64,000 nt of DNA from J095 sp964517605 (GTDB taxonomy: Bacteria > Chloroflexota > Anaerolineae > 4572-78 > J111): the NCBI GenBank assembly GCA_964517605.1, contig CAZFCE010000017.1, positions 1 through 64,000 of the forward strand. The letters are read 5' to 3'. This document shows, in pieces, positions 48,525 through 58,036 of this stretch. The notes under the pieces are model-generated. The model searched no databases. It was not told the DNA's origin and saw only the letters and a program-made list of their open reading frames with translations. How positions within the stretch are numbered: position 1 is the first letter of the stretch; each line of letters opens with the position of its first letter. Both the position numbers and the translations under genes were made by a program.

Positions 48525-48622
48525 ACTGCTCAATTTCCTGTCGAATGGCGCAAACAAGGGTGGTTTCAGGGTTGATGGCGGGCGTCAGGCATCCACAATC
48601 AGGCTGAATGGATTAATAATCA

Positions 48623-51600
48623 ATGCCTATGCGAAGAATTTTATTAGTTTTGTTACTGGCCGCGATTTTGCTGCTGGCCGCCGGCATGTTTGTGGTGGCC
48701 CAGGAGCCGCCCAAAGGAACCGATCCCACTCCGGCGGCCCCAACCGCCGCGCCAACCATTAGCCCCACTCTGGCCATTAACCGCAACCTGTTGCCCAAAA
48801 TCGAACCCCAATTGCTCAAAAAACTGCTTCAGGGCGAAACCGCGCCGTTTATTGCCTACCTCAAAACCCAGGCCAACGTGAACGCCGCCATCGCCGCTGC
48901 CGGCCTGAGCGCCCAGGCCCAACCCGACCCGCTGGCCCGGCGGCAAATTATGGTGAACGCGCTCCGGCAAACCGCCAATCAAAGCCAGGCCGGCGTGCTG
49001 CAATTTCTCAATACGCCGGCGGCGGGCGTTAGCGCCCAAAGCGCGTTGCCGGCTGGCAACATCAACCCGCTGTGGATTGTGAACGCCGTGGCCGCCACCG
49101 GCCCGCTGGAAACGGTGCTGGCGCTGGCCGCCCGCTCCGATGTGGCCATTGTGCGGCTGGACAAACAGGTGCAAATTGACCGCCCGGCGCTCAGCCGGTT
49201 TAGCCGCAACCGCGAGCTAATTCCGCACCAACAAACCGCAGAATGGGGCATCAGCAAAATCCGGGCCGATTTGGTGCGTAACGCGCTGCAAATTGATGGC
49301 GCGGGCGTGGTGGTGGCCAACATTGATACCGGCGTGGATTGGCTCCACCCCGACCTGCAAACCCGGTATCGCGGTTACGCCGGGCCGGGCAAAACGCCCA
49401 ACCACACCGGCAACTGGTTTGATGCCACCGGTCAGGGCGCTACCTACCCGGCTGATACCAACGGCCACGGCACCCACACCATGGGCACCATGGTCGGGCA
49501 GAACGGCATCGGGGTGGCCCCCGGCGCGCAATGGATTGCCGCGCGCGCGTTCAACGGCAACTCGGCTTTAAATAGCTGGCTGCATGCCGCCTTTCAATGG
49601 GTGCTGGCCCCCAATGGCAACCCGGCGCTGGCCCCGGACGTGGTTAACAACTCCTGGGGCAGCAGTTACAGCGCCAGCGAGGAGTTTAAAACTGATATTC
49701 AACACCTGCTGGATGCCGGAATTTTGCCGGTGTTTTCCGCCGGCAACGACGGCCCCGGCAGCGGCACGGTTGGTTCGCCGGGCAGCCTGCCCGAAGCCCT
49801 GGCTGTGGGCGCCACCGACAGCAGCGATGCGATTGCCAGCTTTTCCAGCCGGGGGCCATCGCCGTGGAGCGAAATCAAACCGGAAGTAAGCGCCCCCGGT
49901 AAAAATGTGCGCTCCACTCTGCCGGGCGGCGCATACGGCACGCTGAGCGGCACCAGCATGGCCGCACCGCACGTGTCCGGGTTGGCGGCGCTGCTATTCC
50001 AGGCCGATTCCAGCCTGCGCGGTGATGCCGCCCGGCTGGAAAGCGTGCTCAAATCAACGGCGGTGCGGCTGGGCAGCGCCATCCCCAATAACGATTACGG
50101 CTGGGGCCGGGTAGATGCCTACAGCGCGGTTATGGCCGTAGCCGGAGCCGGCACGCTGAGCGGCACCATTACCCAGGCCGGCAGCGGTGCGCCCATCAGC
50201 GGCGCGGTGGCGCAGATTACGCCCAGTTTGGGCGGCGTTACCATCAGCGCCGCCGGCAACAGCAGTGGCGTGTACGCGCAGGGGTTGGCCGCCGCCACGT
50301 ATGATGTAACGGCATCGGCGTTTGGCTACCAGCCCCAAACCGTGTTGTACGTAACCATAACCACCGGCACCACCACCGTAAAAAACTTTAGCTTGCAACC
50401 CACGGCCAGCGGCTTTATCACCGGCACCATCACCGACCAACTCAGTGGGCAGCCGCTCACCGCCACCGTTTCGGTGGCCGGCACGCCGGTAAGCACCACC
50501 ACCTTTGGCAGCTACCGGCTGCAACTGCCGGTGGGCGTGTACACCGTAACGGTGGCCGCCGCACAACACCGCATCTCCCAAACGGCGAACATCAGCATTT
50601 TGGCCGGCGTAACCGCCACCCAAAATTTTGCGCTGGAAAGCGCTCCTTCGATTTTGCTGGTGGATAGCGGCCTGTGGTACCAAAGCAGCCAGCTTGAATT
50701 TTTTAAACAGGCGCTTACCGATGCCAGATACACCGCCGATACCTGGCAAATTGCCGCCCCATTCGATGCCTCGCCCGATATTCCCGGCGCGGCCACGCTG
50801 GCCAAATACGATATTGTCATCTGGTCCGCGCCCGCCGATTCGCCGGGGTACATTGGGGCCGATGACGAGTTAAAAGCCTATCTGGATGGCGGCGGGCGGC
50901 TGCTGCTCTCCGGGCAGGATGTGGCCTATTTTGATGGCGGCGGCTACCTGTTTACCGCCGATTACCTGAAAAATTATCTGATGACCAGTTTTGTGCTGGA
51001 CAACGGCGGCGTTTACACCGTAACCGGCGTGGCCGGCCAACCGCTGGAGGGGCTATCGGTGGCCATTTCGGGCGGCAATGGGGCCAACAACCAGGTTTCG
51101 CCCGATGTGGTGGCGGTGGCCAACACTGATTATGCCGGGCCGCTGTTGGCCTACCAAAACACCGATTACCTGGCCGGGGTTCACGTGGGGCTGTGCCGGC
51201 CCTACCGGGCCATATTTTTACCGTTTGGGTTAGAGGGCATCAGCACCGAGCCGGGACGCAGCCAGATGATGGGCCGCGCCATCGCCTGGTTGCAGCAATC
51301 GCCGGCAGCGGCGGGCGTGGAATTAACGCCGATTACGGCCACGCTGGTGGGCAATTTTGGCGAAACGGTATCGCATTCTATCCGGGTGCGGAACACCGGC
51401 AGCAGCACCGATACCATCGGCTTAAACCTGATTGCCGCCGGCCCGCACAACTGGCCCACCGGCGGCGTGCCGGGTAATGTTACGCTCGGCTCGTGCCAAT
51501 CGCAGCCGATTACGGCCACGGTGCAGCTACCCGCCGACCACTTGTGGCACATTACCGATACGCTGGCCGTGGCGGTGCAATCGGGCAACAACGCCGCCTT

Positions 51601-53041
51601 TACTGCCGTGGTAACGCGCTCCACCAAAACGCCAGCCCCGGTGCTGCTGGTAGACGATGACCGCTGGTACAGCTTTGCCAACGAGTTTAAGCAGGCGTTG
51701 CAAGCCAACGACATCGGTTTTGATTATTGGTATGTGCCAAAATCGTGGAGCGGCACGGTGCCGCCCAGCCCGCCCACCGCCACGCTAAAAATGTATCCGC
51801 AGGTGGTGTGGTACACCGCCTACGATTGGTACCAGCCGCTCACCATTCCTGAGGAAGACCGGCTGATAACGTATTTGGATGGCGGCGGGCGGCTGTTTTT
51901 TAGCAGCCAGGACTTTTTGTACCGGCACCTGCTGAATCACGGCGGGTACGCGCCCCTGGCCCAAACTTATCTGGGCGTGCAGGCTCACACCGAGGATTTT
52001 AGCAGCACCGTGGTTACGGGCAATCCCCAAAACCCGGCCAGCGCCGGGCTGGGGCCGTATTCGCTTACTTTTCCGGCGGGCTACCGCAACTGGACGGACG
52101 CCGTAACGCCCACAGCTCAGGCCCAAATTTTTACGGTGGGCAACAAAAACCAGGTAAACGGGCTAACCAACGCCGGAGTTGGCTCTGGCGGGCAATACTG
52201 GCACACCAACTTTTTAACCTACGGCCCGGAGTTGCTGAGCCAAACCGACCGCGCCCGGCTGCTGCAACGCTCGGTGGGCTGGCTAAGCTGGATGGGGCGA
52301 TCAACCGTCACCGCCACGGCGGCAACGCTAGAAAACGGGGCCACCATTGCCTACACCGCCACGCTCATCAACGATGGCTGGGATGCCATAACCACCGCCT
52401 ATTTTACCGCCACGTTTCCGGCCAGCCTCACGCCCGGCCTGGCCGCGCCGGAGTTAAATTTTGACGGCAGCCAATTTAGCTGGAGCGGGCCGCTGGCGGT
52501 GGGCGAGCCAAAAATCCTCACCTACACCGCCCAGATTAACCAGCCGGTGGCCGTGGGCGCGGTGTTCAGCCAGACCAACTGGCTGGACTACGCCAACCAC
52601 AACCTGCTATTTGACCGGATTACCAATTTGGCGGCCACGCCCAATTTAGGCAGTTCGCGGCTGGAGGTAACGCCCACGCAAAATATTAAAGCCGATGACG
52701 TGCTAACGTATACAATTGTGTTGCAAAATGGCGGGTTTGCGAACAGCCCGGCGGTAACAACCACCGGCACGCTGCCGGGGGCGCTAACCCTGCTGGGCAT
52801 TGATGGCTCGGCCCCCGGCGTGGTGACTAACGGCGATAACAGTTTTACCTGGACTACGGCGCTGCCGCGCAACGCCACGGCGGTGTTAACCTACTACGCC
52901 GTGGTCAGCGACAGCGCCGGCCTGGTGATAAAAAACGCGGCGCTGGTGGATGACGGGCTTAACCCCGCCGTGGAGATAACCGCCCAGGCGTGGCTTAAAA
53001 CCACGCCGGTGTACCTGCCGGTTATCCAAAAGAACAACTAA
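48623..53041 (+). CDS. Very large secreted subtilisin-like serine protease
   Basis: 1472 residues. A signal peptide (about 1-27) is followed by a propeptide-like region, then an S8 peptidase: Asp in VVVANIDTGVDWLHPDL (near 236), His in NGHGTHTMGTM (near 282), the oxyanion Asn region NNSWGSS, and Ser in GTSMAAPHVSGL (near 446). After it come two carboxypeptidase-regulatory-like modules (SGTITQAGSGAPISGAV; TGTITDQLSGQPLTATV), two similar Rossmann-like modules (ILLVDSGLWYQSSQ..., VLLVDDDRWYSFAN...) separated by a NEW3-like beta domain, and DUF11-like repeats. It ends VYLPVIQKNN. An extracellular or surface protease is expected; substrate unknown. ATG codons at 48623 and 48629 are both possible. 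Confidence 0.9.
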   Translation: MPMRRILLVLLLAAILLLAAGMFVVAQEPPKGTDPTPAAPTAAPTISPTLAINRNLLPKIEPQLLKKLLQGETAPFIAYLKTQANVNAAIAAAGLSAQAQPDPLARRQIMVNALRQTANQSQAGVLQFLNTPAAGVSAQSALPAGNINPLWIVNAVAATGPLETVLALAARSDVAIVRLDKQVQIDRPALSRFSRNRELIPHQQTAEWGISKIRADLVRNALQIDGAGVVVANIDTGVDWLHPDLQTRYRGYAGPGKTPNHTGNWFDATGQGATYPADTNGHGTHTMGTMVGQNGIGVAPGAQWIAARAFNGNSALNSWLHAAFQWVLAPNGNPALAPDVVNNSWGSSYSASEEFKTDIQHLLDAGILPVFSAGNDGPGSGTVGSPGSLPEALAVGATDSSDAIASFSSRGPSPWSEIKPEVSAPGKNVRSTLPGGAYGTLSGTSMAAPHVSGLAALLFQADSSLRGDAARLESVLKSTAVRLGSAIPNNDYGWGRVDAYSAVMAVAGAGTLSGTITQAGSGAPISGAVAQITPSLGGVTISAAGNSSGVYAQGLAAATYDVTASAFGYQPQTVLYVTITTGTTTVKNFSLQPTASGFITGTITDQLSGQPLTATVSVAGTPVSTTTFGSYRLQLPVGVYTVTVAAAQHRISQTANISILAGVTATQNFALESAPSILLVDSGLWYQSSQLEFFKQALTDARYTADTWQIAAPFDASPDIPGAATLAKYDIVIWSAPADSPGYIGADDELKAYLDGGGRLLLSGQDVAYFDGGGYLFTADYLKNYLMTSFVLDNGGVYTVTGVAGQPLEGLSVAISGGNGANNQVSPDVVAVANTDYAGPLLAYQNTDYLAGVHVGLCRPYRAIFLPFGLEGISTEPGRSQMMGRAIAWLQQSPAAAGVELTPITATLVGNFGETVSHSIRVRNTGSSTDTIGLNLIAAGPHNWPTGGVPGNVTLGSCQSQPITATVQLPADHLWHITDTLAVAVQSGNNAAFTAVVTRSTKTPAPVLLVDDDRWYSFANEFKQALQANDIGFDYWYVPKSWSGTVPPSPPTATLKMYPQVVWYTAYDWYQPLTIPEEDRLITYLDGGGRLFFSSQDFLYRHLLNHGGYAPLAQTYLGVQAHTEDFSSTVVTGNPQNPASAGLGPYSLTFPAGYRNWTDAVTPTAQAQIFTVGNKNQVNGLTNAGVGSGGQYWHTNFLTYGPELLSQTDRARLLQRSVGWLSWMGRSTVTATAATLENGATIAYTATLINDGWDAITTAYFTATFPASLTPGLAAPELNFDGSQFSWSGPLAVGEPKILTYTAQINQPVAVGAVFSQTNWLDYANHNLLFDRITNLAATPNLGSSRLEVTPTQNIKADDVLTYTIVLQNGGFANSPAVTTTGTLPGALTLLGIDGSAPGVVTNGDNSFTWTTALPRNATAVLTYYAVVSDSAGLVIKNAALVDDGLNPAVEITAQAWLKTTPVYLPVIQKNN

Positions 53042-53775
53042 TCTTTTGCCAGCGGCGAGCCGCTCCGCACGGCCACAATTTCCGCCATGATGCTCAAGGC
53101 AATTTCGGCGGGCGTGCGGCCACCAAGATTCAGGCCGATGGGCGCGTGCAGGCGGGCCAGTTCCGCCGGGGGAACGCCATCGGCTTGCAGGCGCTCAAAC
53201 CGCTGCGAGTTGGTGGTGGGGCTGCCCAACGCGCCCACGTAAAAAGCCGGGCTGGGCAAAGCCAGTTTCAAGGCCGGATCATCAAGTTTGGGATCGTGGG
53301 TGATCACCACCACGGCGGTGTGGCGGGTAAGGCCAATTTGCCGCAGGGCGTCATCGGGCCACTGGTTGCAAATTTCGTCAGCGTGCGGAAATCTTTCGGG
53401 GTTGGCAAACGCGGTGCGCGGATCAACCACAAAGGTGCGAAAGCCCAACGGCTGGGCGTACCGAATGAGCGGGTCGGCAATATGCACGCCGCCCACAATA
53501 ATCAGCCGGGGGCCGGGCAGGTACGCTTCGAGAAAAACCTCAACTTCGCCGGCGGCGTAACGCTTAATGGCCGCGGTGCCGGCCTGTTGCAACAGCGCGT
53601 GCGCATCGCGCAGCAGGTCGTCGGCCCACGGTTGCTCCAGCAGCGGGCCAAGCGACGGCTCCTGGTCCAAAATTAAGGCTTTGGCCCCCAGCGGCTCACC
53701 CCGGATTACGGTGGCCAGCACCGCGCTCCGGTTGTTTTTTATGCAATCTCTGAGAATTGGAAACAGCGCTACCAA
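53038..53775 (-). CDS. XdhC/CoxI family protein, Rossmann-containing part
   Basis: 245 residues starting at TTG after GGAGGTGCTCAA, overlapping the preceding gene by seven bases. XdhC-type proteins bring modified molybdenum cofactor to xanthine or CO dehydrogenases. The C-terminal half is the NAD-binding-like XdhC_C domain (IIVGGVHIADPLIRYAQPLGF, YVGALGSPTTNSQR, GLNLGGRTPAEIALSIMAEI). The N-terminal half resembles the second part of the XdhC_CoxI domain. The overlap with the upstream half suggests a split two-subunit XdhC. No molybdenum hydroxylase or moco gene is found in the window. Its last bases overlap the convergent subtilase stop. Confidence 0.86.
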   Translation of the reverse strand: MVALFPILRDCIKNNRSAVLATVIRGEPLGAKALILDQEPSLGPLLEQPWADDLLRDAHALLQQAGTAAIKRYAAGEVEVFLEAYLPGPRLIIVGGVHIADPLIRYAQPLGFRTFVVDPRTAFANPERFPHADEICNQWPDDALRQIGLTRHTAVVVITHDPKLDDPALKLALPSPAFYVGALGSPTTNSQRFERLQADGVPPAELARLHAPIGLNLGGRTPAEIALSIMAEIVAVRSGSPLAKD

Positions 53776-54083
53776 TTGAGCACCTCCACAAAAATTTCAA
53801 CCTTGCCGCCGCAAGCCAGGCCCACTTCCCAGGCGGCATCGTTGGTTACGCCGTAACTCAACAATTGGGGTTGGCCGGTTTTTAGCACGCGTAGCGCCTC
53901 ATCAACCACCGCGCCCTCCACGCAGCCGCCACTCACCGAGCCAACCATTTGCCCGTGCTGGTTAATGGCCATTTTTGAACCGGCGGCGCGGGGCGACGAC
54001 CCCCACGTTTTGACCACAGTCGCCACGGCCACGGCATCGCCGCGAGCCTGCCAGGTTTCAACTTCTGCCAGAATATCTTTCAT
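53769..54083 (-). CDS. XdhC/CoxI N-terminal domain protein
   Basis: 104 residues from the ATG at 54083, chosen for GGAAGG upstream; earlier in-frame codons add a non-family tail. It is the XdhC_CoxI N-terminal domain only: VATVVKTWGSSPRAAGSKMAI and VGSVSGGCVEGAVVDEAL, with the conserved cysteine in GGC and a further CGGK motif (GLACGGKVEIFVE). It overlaps the longer partner gene by seven bases. Together the pair would make one XdhC-like maturation factor. The 9 bp before the hybrid kinase stop suggest possible read-through from that gene. Confidence 0.85.
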   Translation of the reverse strand: MKDILAEVETWQARGDAVAVATVVKTWGSSPRAAGSKMAINQHGQMVGSVSGGCVEGAVVDEALRVLKTGQPQLLSYGVTNDAAWEVGLACGGKVEIFVEVLNW

Positions 54084-54146
54084 GTGATGCCTTCCTTTAT
54101 CAATAGTTTTTCCAAAAGCGCTGCTTTTAGATCCCATGCCGGAGAT

Positions 54147-57100
54147 TCAGGCGTTTTGGCTGTAAACCGATAGTAACCGGCGCAGCACCACGGCTACCTG
54201 CTCAAACTCGGCTTCAATTTCCTCGATTTTAGCCGGCACCGAAGCTAACTCACCGGCTTCGGCCACGCGTTCCAATTCGGCAAACAAGCCGGCCAGCCGG
54301 TGAGCCGATAGCTGCCCGGCGTTGGATTTGAGCGTGTGCGCCAGCCGGAACACGGCAAAAGCATCGGCGGCGGCTATGGCTTGCTGAAATTTACCAAACG
54401 CAACCGGAACTTTCTCCAGAAACATCGAGATGACCTCGGCTATCATTTCGCCGCTATCCGCGCCCAACGAAACTTTGAACGCCTCCAGCGCGTTGATGTC
54501 CACCGGGCCGGCGGCGGCAGAATCCGCCGACAGGTGGGGTATATCGGCGGGGGGAACGGGAGCGGCGGCGGCCAACGGCAAACAACGCCGGATGGCCTGC
54601 TGCAATTCTTCCAGCCGAACCGGTTTGCTCACGTAATCGTTCATGCCCACCGCCAAACATTTTTCCCGGTCGCCCTGCATGGCATTGGCCGTCATGGCAA
54701 TAATATGGGGCTGGCGGATAAGCGGCCACTGCCGGCGGATAATTTGGGTGGCCTCCAGCCCATCCATTTCGGGCATTTGCACATCCATTAACACCACATC
54801 ATACGTTTGGCGCATAAGCGCCTCTAAAACTTCAAGGCCGTTGGCGGCCACATCAGCCCGATAGCCCAACCGTTCCAAAATACGCAGCGCCACTTTTTGG
54901 TTGATGGCGTTATCTTCGGCCAGCAAAACTTTTAACGGCGGGGTTATTTCTACCTGGATGGTTACTTCCGGGGGCAAAACCGGTTGCGCCGATTGGCCGG
55001 TAATGGCCTGAAGCAAAGCGGCGTAAAGTTGGGCCGGTTTGACAGGTTTGGTTAAATGCAGGCTAAGCCGGTTTGTCTTTTCGGCGCGTTTGCCTAACGA
55101 TACCACCCCAAGCACCGGCAAGCCCAGCGCGCCGGCCCGCTCCCGGATTTCTACCGCCAGCGGCAGTTCCGTTGCCCCAAGAATTACCAGATCAAACGGG
55201 CCGTTGTTTGTGAGTTGGCGCAAGGCATCGGGGCTGATGGCGGCGGTTGTAACCTGTATGCCCCAACCCGCCGTGTAACGCTCCAAAATCATCCGGTGGG
55301 TAGGGTTGTTTTCTATAATTAAAAGACGCCGGTGGGCCAATTCTGGCTGTTCCGCGTTGAGATAGGGGCGCAATGGCTCGTTAACCGCTTCGGCGACCAC
55401 GGTAAAGCTAAAGGTAGACCCCTGCCCTTCCTGGCTGTCAACCCACATGCTGCCGCCCATCATCTCGGCAAGGCTTTTGCTGATGGCCAACCCCAGGCCG
55501 GTGCCGCCGTAACGGCGCGTGGTTGAGGCATCAACCTGGCTAAAAGAGCGGAACAGGCGGTTTAATTTATCAGCGGGAATGCCGATGCCGGTATCTTTAA
55601 CCGCAAATTCCAGCAGATACCAGTTATCGGTCAGGCTTTGGCCGGTAACGGAAAGCATAATTTCGCCGGTGTCGGTAAATTTTACGGCGTTGTTCAACAA
55701 ATTAACCAGAATTTGCCGCAACCGGGTAACATCTTTATTAAAAGCGGTGGGCAGTTGCGTATCCAGCCAGTAGCCCAGTTCCAGCCCTTTGACGGCGGCA
55801 GCGGCGGCAATCAAATCCAGCGAGTCCTCAACACAATCGCGCAGGTTAAAAGGATGGTTTTCCAGTTCCAGCTTGTTGGCTTCGATTTTGGAGAAGTCGA
55901 GGATATCGTTGATGATGGTGAGCAGCGTGTCGCCGCTGGTGCGAATGGTTTCGGCAAAGTCGCGCTGGTCGGTATTGAGCGGCGTATCGAGCAGCAAGCC
56001 GGTCATGCCAATTACGGCGTTCATGGGCGTTCTGATTTCGTGGCTCATGTTAGCCAAAAATTCGCTTTTGGCTTTGTTGGCGGCTTCGGCGGCTTCTTTA
56101 GCCTGGCGTAATTCCCGCTCTACCCGCTTACGCTCATCAATTTGTTTTTCGAGTTCGCCGGTGTAACGGCGCAACTCGTTGTAAAGGCGGGCGTTTTTTA
56201 TGGCTATCCCGGCCTGGTCAGCAAAGGCGCACAAACGTTCAGCCAGAGAAACCGAAAAGGTGTTGGGGCTGGCGCTATCTAAATTTAAAAAGCCAATCAC
56301 CTGGCCATCCAAAATGATGGGAGCCGCGGCGTGCGACCGAATCCAGGAAGTGGAGGGGATTTCAATCCAGTTGGGGTCGGAGAGGGTATCAACTACCACC
56401 ACCGGTTTTTGGGTTTGAACAATCTGGTTAAAGTTAGTTAACTGGGCTACTTCAAAGCGAATTTGCTCAATTTCGGCGGCAATACCTACATCACTGTAAC
56501 CCCGGTGGCGCACCACCCGGGCAACGCCGTCTTCAATCAGCATAATATTCACCACATCCGCCGAAACCACCCGGTCAACATTGGCCAGAATGCGGTCAAG
56601 CACCTCATCAAAATCCAGAGTAGCCGTTAACGCCGCCGAAGTAAGCTGCAAGGCTTCAACCAGAACGCGCTGTTCGTGTTCGGCAATTTCTACTTGCCGT
56701 AACTCCGAAATGTTGCGCGCAATCGCCATTACCTGGTTATCGGGCATAGGCAACAGGCGGGCCTCAAAATCCTTGTGCTGGCCGCCAATTTCCAGCGAAT
56801 ACTGAATAGCCACCAGTTGGCCGGTTTGCAACACCTGGGCAATGGTTTGGTGGTACAGTTCGGCTACGGGCGCGGGCAACACCTCGCGCACGCGATTGCC
56901 CAATATTTTGTGAGGCGGCATATACATATCCTGCCGGTAGCCACCCCAACAATCCAAATAAACACCGTCGGCATCCAATTTAAAGTAAAGGTCGGGAAAG
57001 GCATCAACTATGGATTGCAATTCCAGGGCAATTTGGCGTTGGGTTAAAAACAGGCGGGCATTCTCAATGATAATCGCGGTGTGGTTGGCAATAGCCAGCA

Positions 57101-57848
57101 TTAAGTCTTCATCGCGCGGGGTAAAATTGGGTTCGTCGGGGCGGTTAATGGCGGTAATAGTGCCAATGGTTCTATCAAGATGGCGCAGCGGCACCACCAA
57201 AATAGCGCCGCAGTTGGTCTCGACGCGGCGATGTTGGACTTCGGGGCTTTCACGCGGATCCGGCTGGTTTTTTAACGAGAGCGCCGGTTTTAAGTTGCGC
57301 AACACCCAACCGCTCAATCCATCCCATAGTTCGACAAATGGAATTGTGGTAAGGATGTTATCGGAGCCAGGGCCACCTTTAATAAAATCGTAAATGATTT
57401 GATTTTCCAAATCAAAGGTGATCAGCGCCACCCGGTCAGCGGGCAAAACGGCAGCAATCTGATTAACCACTGCCTGCAACATATTGGGCAACGTGCCCAC
57501 ATACTGCAACAAATCGCTGAGTTGGTGCAGGGTTTGAATGCCGTGAAGAGCGCGTTGCAGCTCTTTGTTTTGGCGCAAGACAATGCGCTCGTTCTCGCGG
57601 ATGATGGCTTCGAGCTGCTTTTGCTTGCGCCCGGCAAAGTAGGCAAACAACCCCAGCCAAAAAGGCGCGGTGTCAATAATCCACAGCAGCGGGTTGGTGT
57701 GTTGCACCTGCCCCAGCGCCGCCGGGTTTACTCCACCGGCAGCAAAATACGCCGCCAGCAACGTGCCCGCTAACGGGAACAAGGCTCCAAACAGCCCGCC
57801 CAATACCGCGTAATAGCTGGCCGGCGATTTTTTTAGCCAATCACGCAC
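54147..57848 (-). CDS. Multidomain hybrid sensor histidine kinase
   Basis: 1233 residues, GTG start with AAGGAG upstream. Order: two membrane helices (about 15-70); GAF (about 110-265); PAS (about 275-390); GAF (about 400-545); coiled coil; HisKA with EFLANMSHEIRTPMNAV (His near 603); ATPase with LVNLLNNAVKFTDTGEI and GTGLGLAISKSLAEMMGG; first receiver (about 838-950); second receiver with LLAEDNAINQKVA and VVLMDVQMPEMDG (Asp near 1019); HPt with FRLAHTLKSNAGQL (His near 1169). The first receiver has VILGATELP where the phosphorylated aspartate should be, so it is inactive as an acceptor. A phosphorelay within one chain, His-Asp-His, is likely. The output regulator is not in the window. Confidence 0.92.
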   Translation of the reverse strand: MRDWLKKSPASYYAVLGGLFGALFPLAGTLLAAYFAAGGVNPAALGQVQHTNPLLWIIDTAPFWLGLFAYFAGRKQKQLEAIIRENERIVLRQNKELQRALHGIQTLHQLSDLLQYVGTLPNMLQAVVNQIAAVLPADRVALITFDLENQIIYDFIKGGPGSDNILTTIPFVELWDGLSGWVLRNLKPALSLKNQPDPRESPEVQHRRVETNCGAILVVPLRHLDRTIGTITAINRPDEPNFTPRDEDLMLAIANHTAIIIENARLFLTQRQIALELQSIVDAFPDLYFKLDADGVYLDCWGGYRQDMYMPPHKILGNRVREVLPAPVAELYHQTIAQVLQTGQLVAIQYSLEIGGQHKDFEARLLPMPDNQVMAIARNISELRQVEIAEHEQRVLVEALQLTSAALTATLDFDEVLDRILANVDRVVSADVVNIMLIEDGVARVVRHRGYSDVGIAAEIEQIRFEVAQLTNFNQIVQTQKPVVVVDTLSDPNWIEIPSTSWIRSHAAAPIILDGQVIGFLNLDSASPNTFSVSLAERLCAFADQAGIAIKNARLYNELRRYTGELEKQIDERKRVERELRQAKEAAEAANKAKSEFLANMSHEIRTPMNAVIGMTGLLLDTPLNTDQRDFAETIRTSGDTLLTIINDILDFSKIEANKLELENHPFNLRDCVEDSLDLIAAAAAVKGLELGYWLDTQLPTAFNKDVTRLRQILVNLLNNAVKFTDTGEIMLSVTGQSLTDNWYLLEFAVKDTGIGIPADKLNRLFRSFSQVDASTTRRYGGTGLGLAISKSLAEMMGGSMWVDSQEGQGSTFSFTVVAEAVNEPLRPYLNAEQPELAHRRLLIIENNPTHRMILERYTAGWGIQVTTAAISPDALRQLTNNGPFDLVILGATELPLAVEIRERAGALGLPVLGVVSLGKRAEKTNRLSLHLTKPVKPAQLYAALLQAITGQSAQPVLPPEVTIQVEITPPLKVLLAEDNAINQKVALRILERLGYRADVAANGLEVLEALMRQTYDVVLMDVQMPEMDGLEATQIIRRQWPLIRQPHIIAMTANAMQGDREKCLAVGMNDYVSKPVRLEELQQAIRRCLPLAAAAPVPPADIPHLSADSAAAGPVDINALEAFKVSLGADSGEMIAEVISMFLEKVPVAFGKFQQAIAAADAFAVFRLAHTLKSNAGQLSAHRLAGLFAELERVAEAGELASVPAKIEEIEAEFEQVAVVLRRLLSVYSQNA

Positions 57849-58024
57849 CGGATGCGCTCCTTTGCAAGCTCAACATCAGCCTAAGACTTTTTTATTGTGA
57901 CACAAATTAAGTATTAGCGCCACTTCTAAATATAGAAAATATTTCTTTTATTTTAAGAGGCGGACAGCCAAAATTCAAGATTTAAGGCTGGCTGTGTGAT
58001 TTCAGCCGCTGGTTTAGCCTGTGT

Positions 58025-58030
58025 TATAAT
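58025..58030 (+). promoter_or_regulatory. -10 box of the GT4 gene, predicted leaderless
   Basis: A perfect TATAAT ends six bases before the ATG at 58037, and no Shine-Dalgarno sequence lies between. The -35 box is weak (TTCAGC at 58001). The arrangement matches recF. Confidence 0.5.
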
Positions 58031-58036
58031 GGGGCC

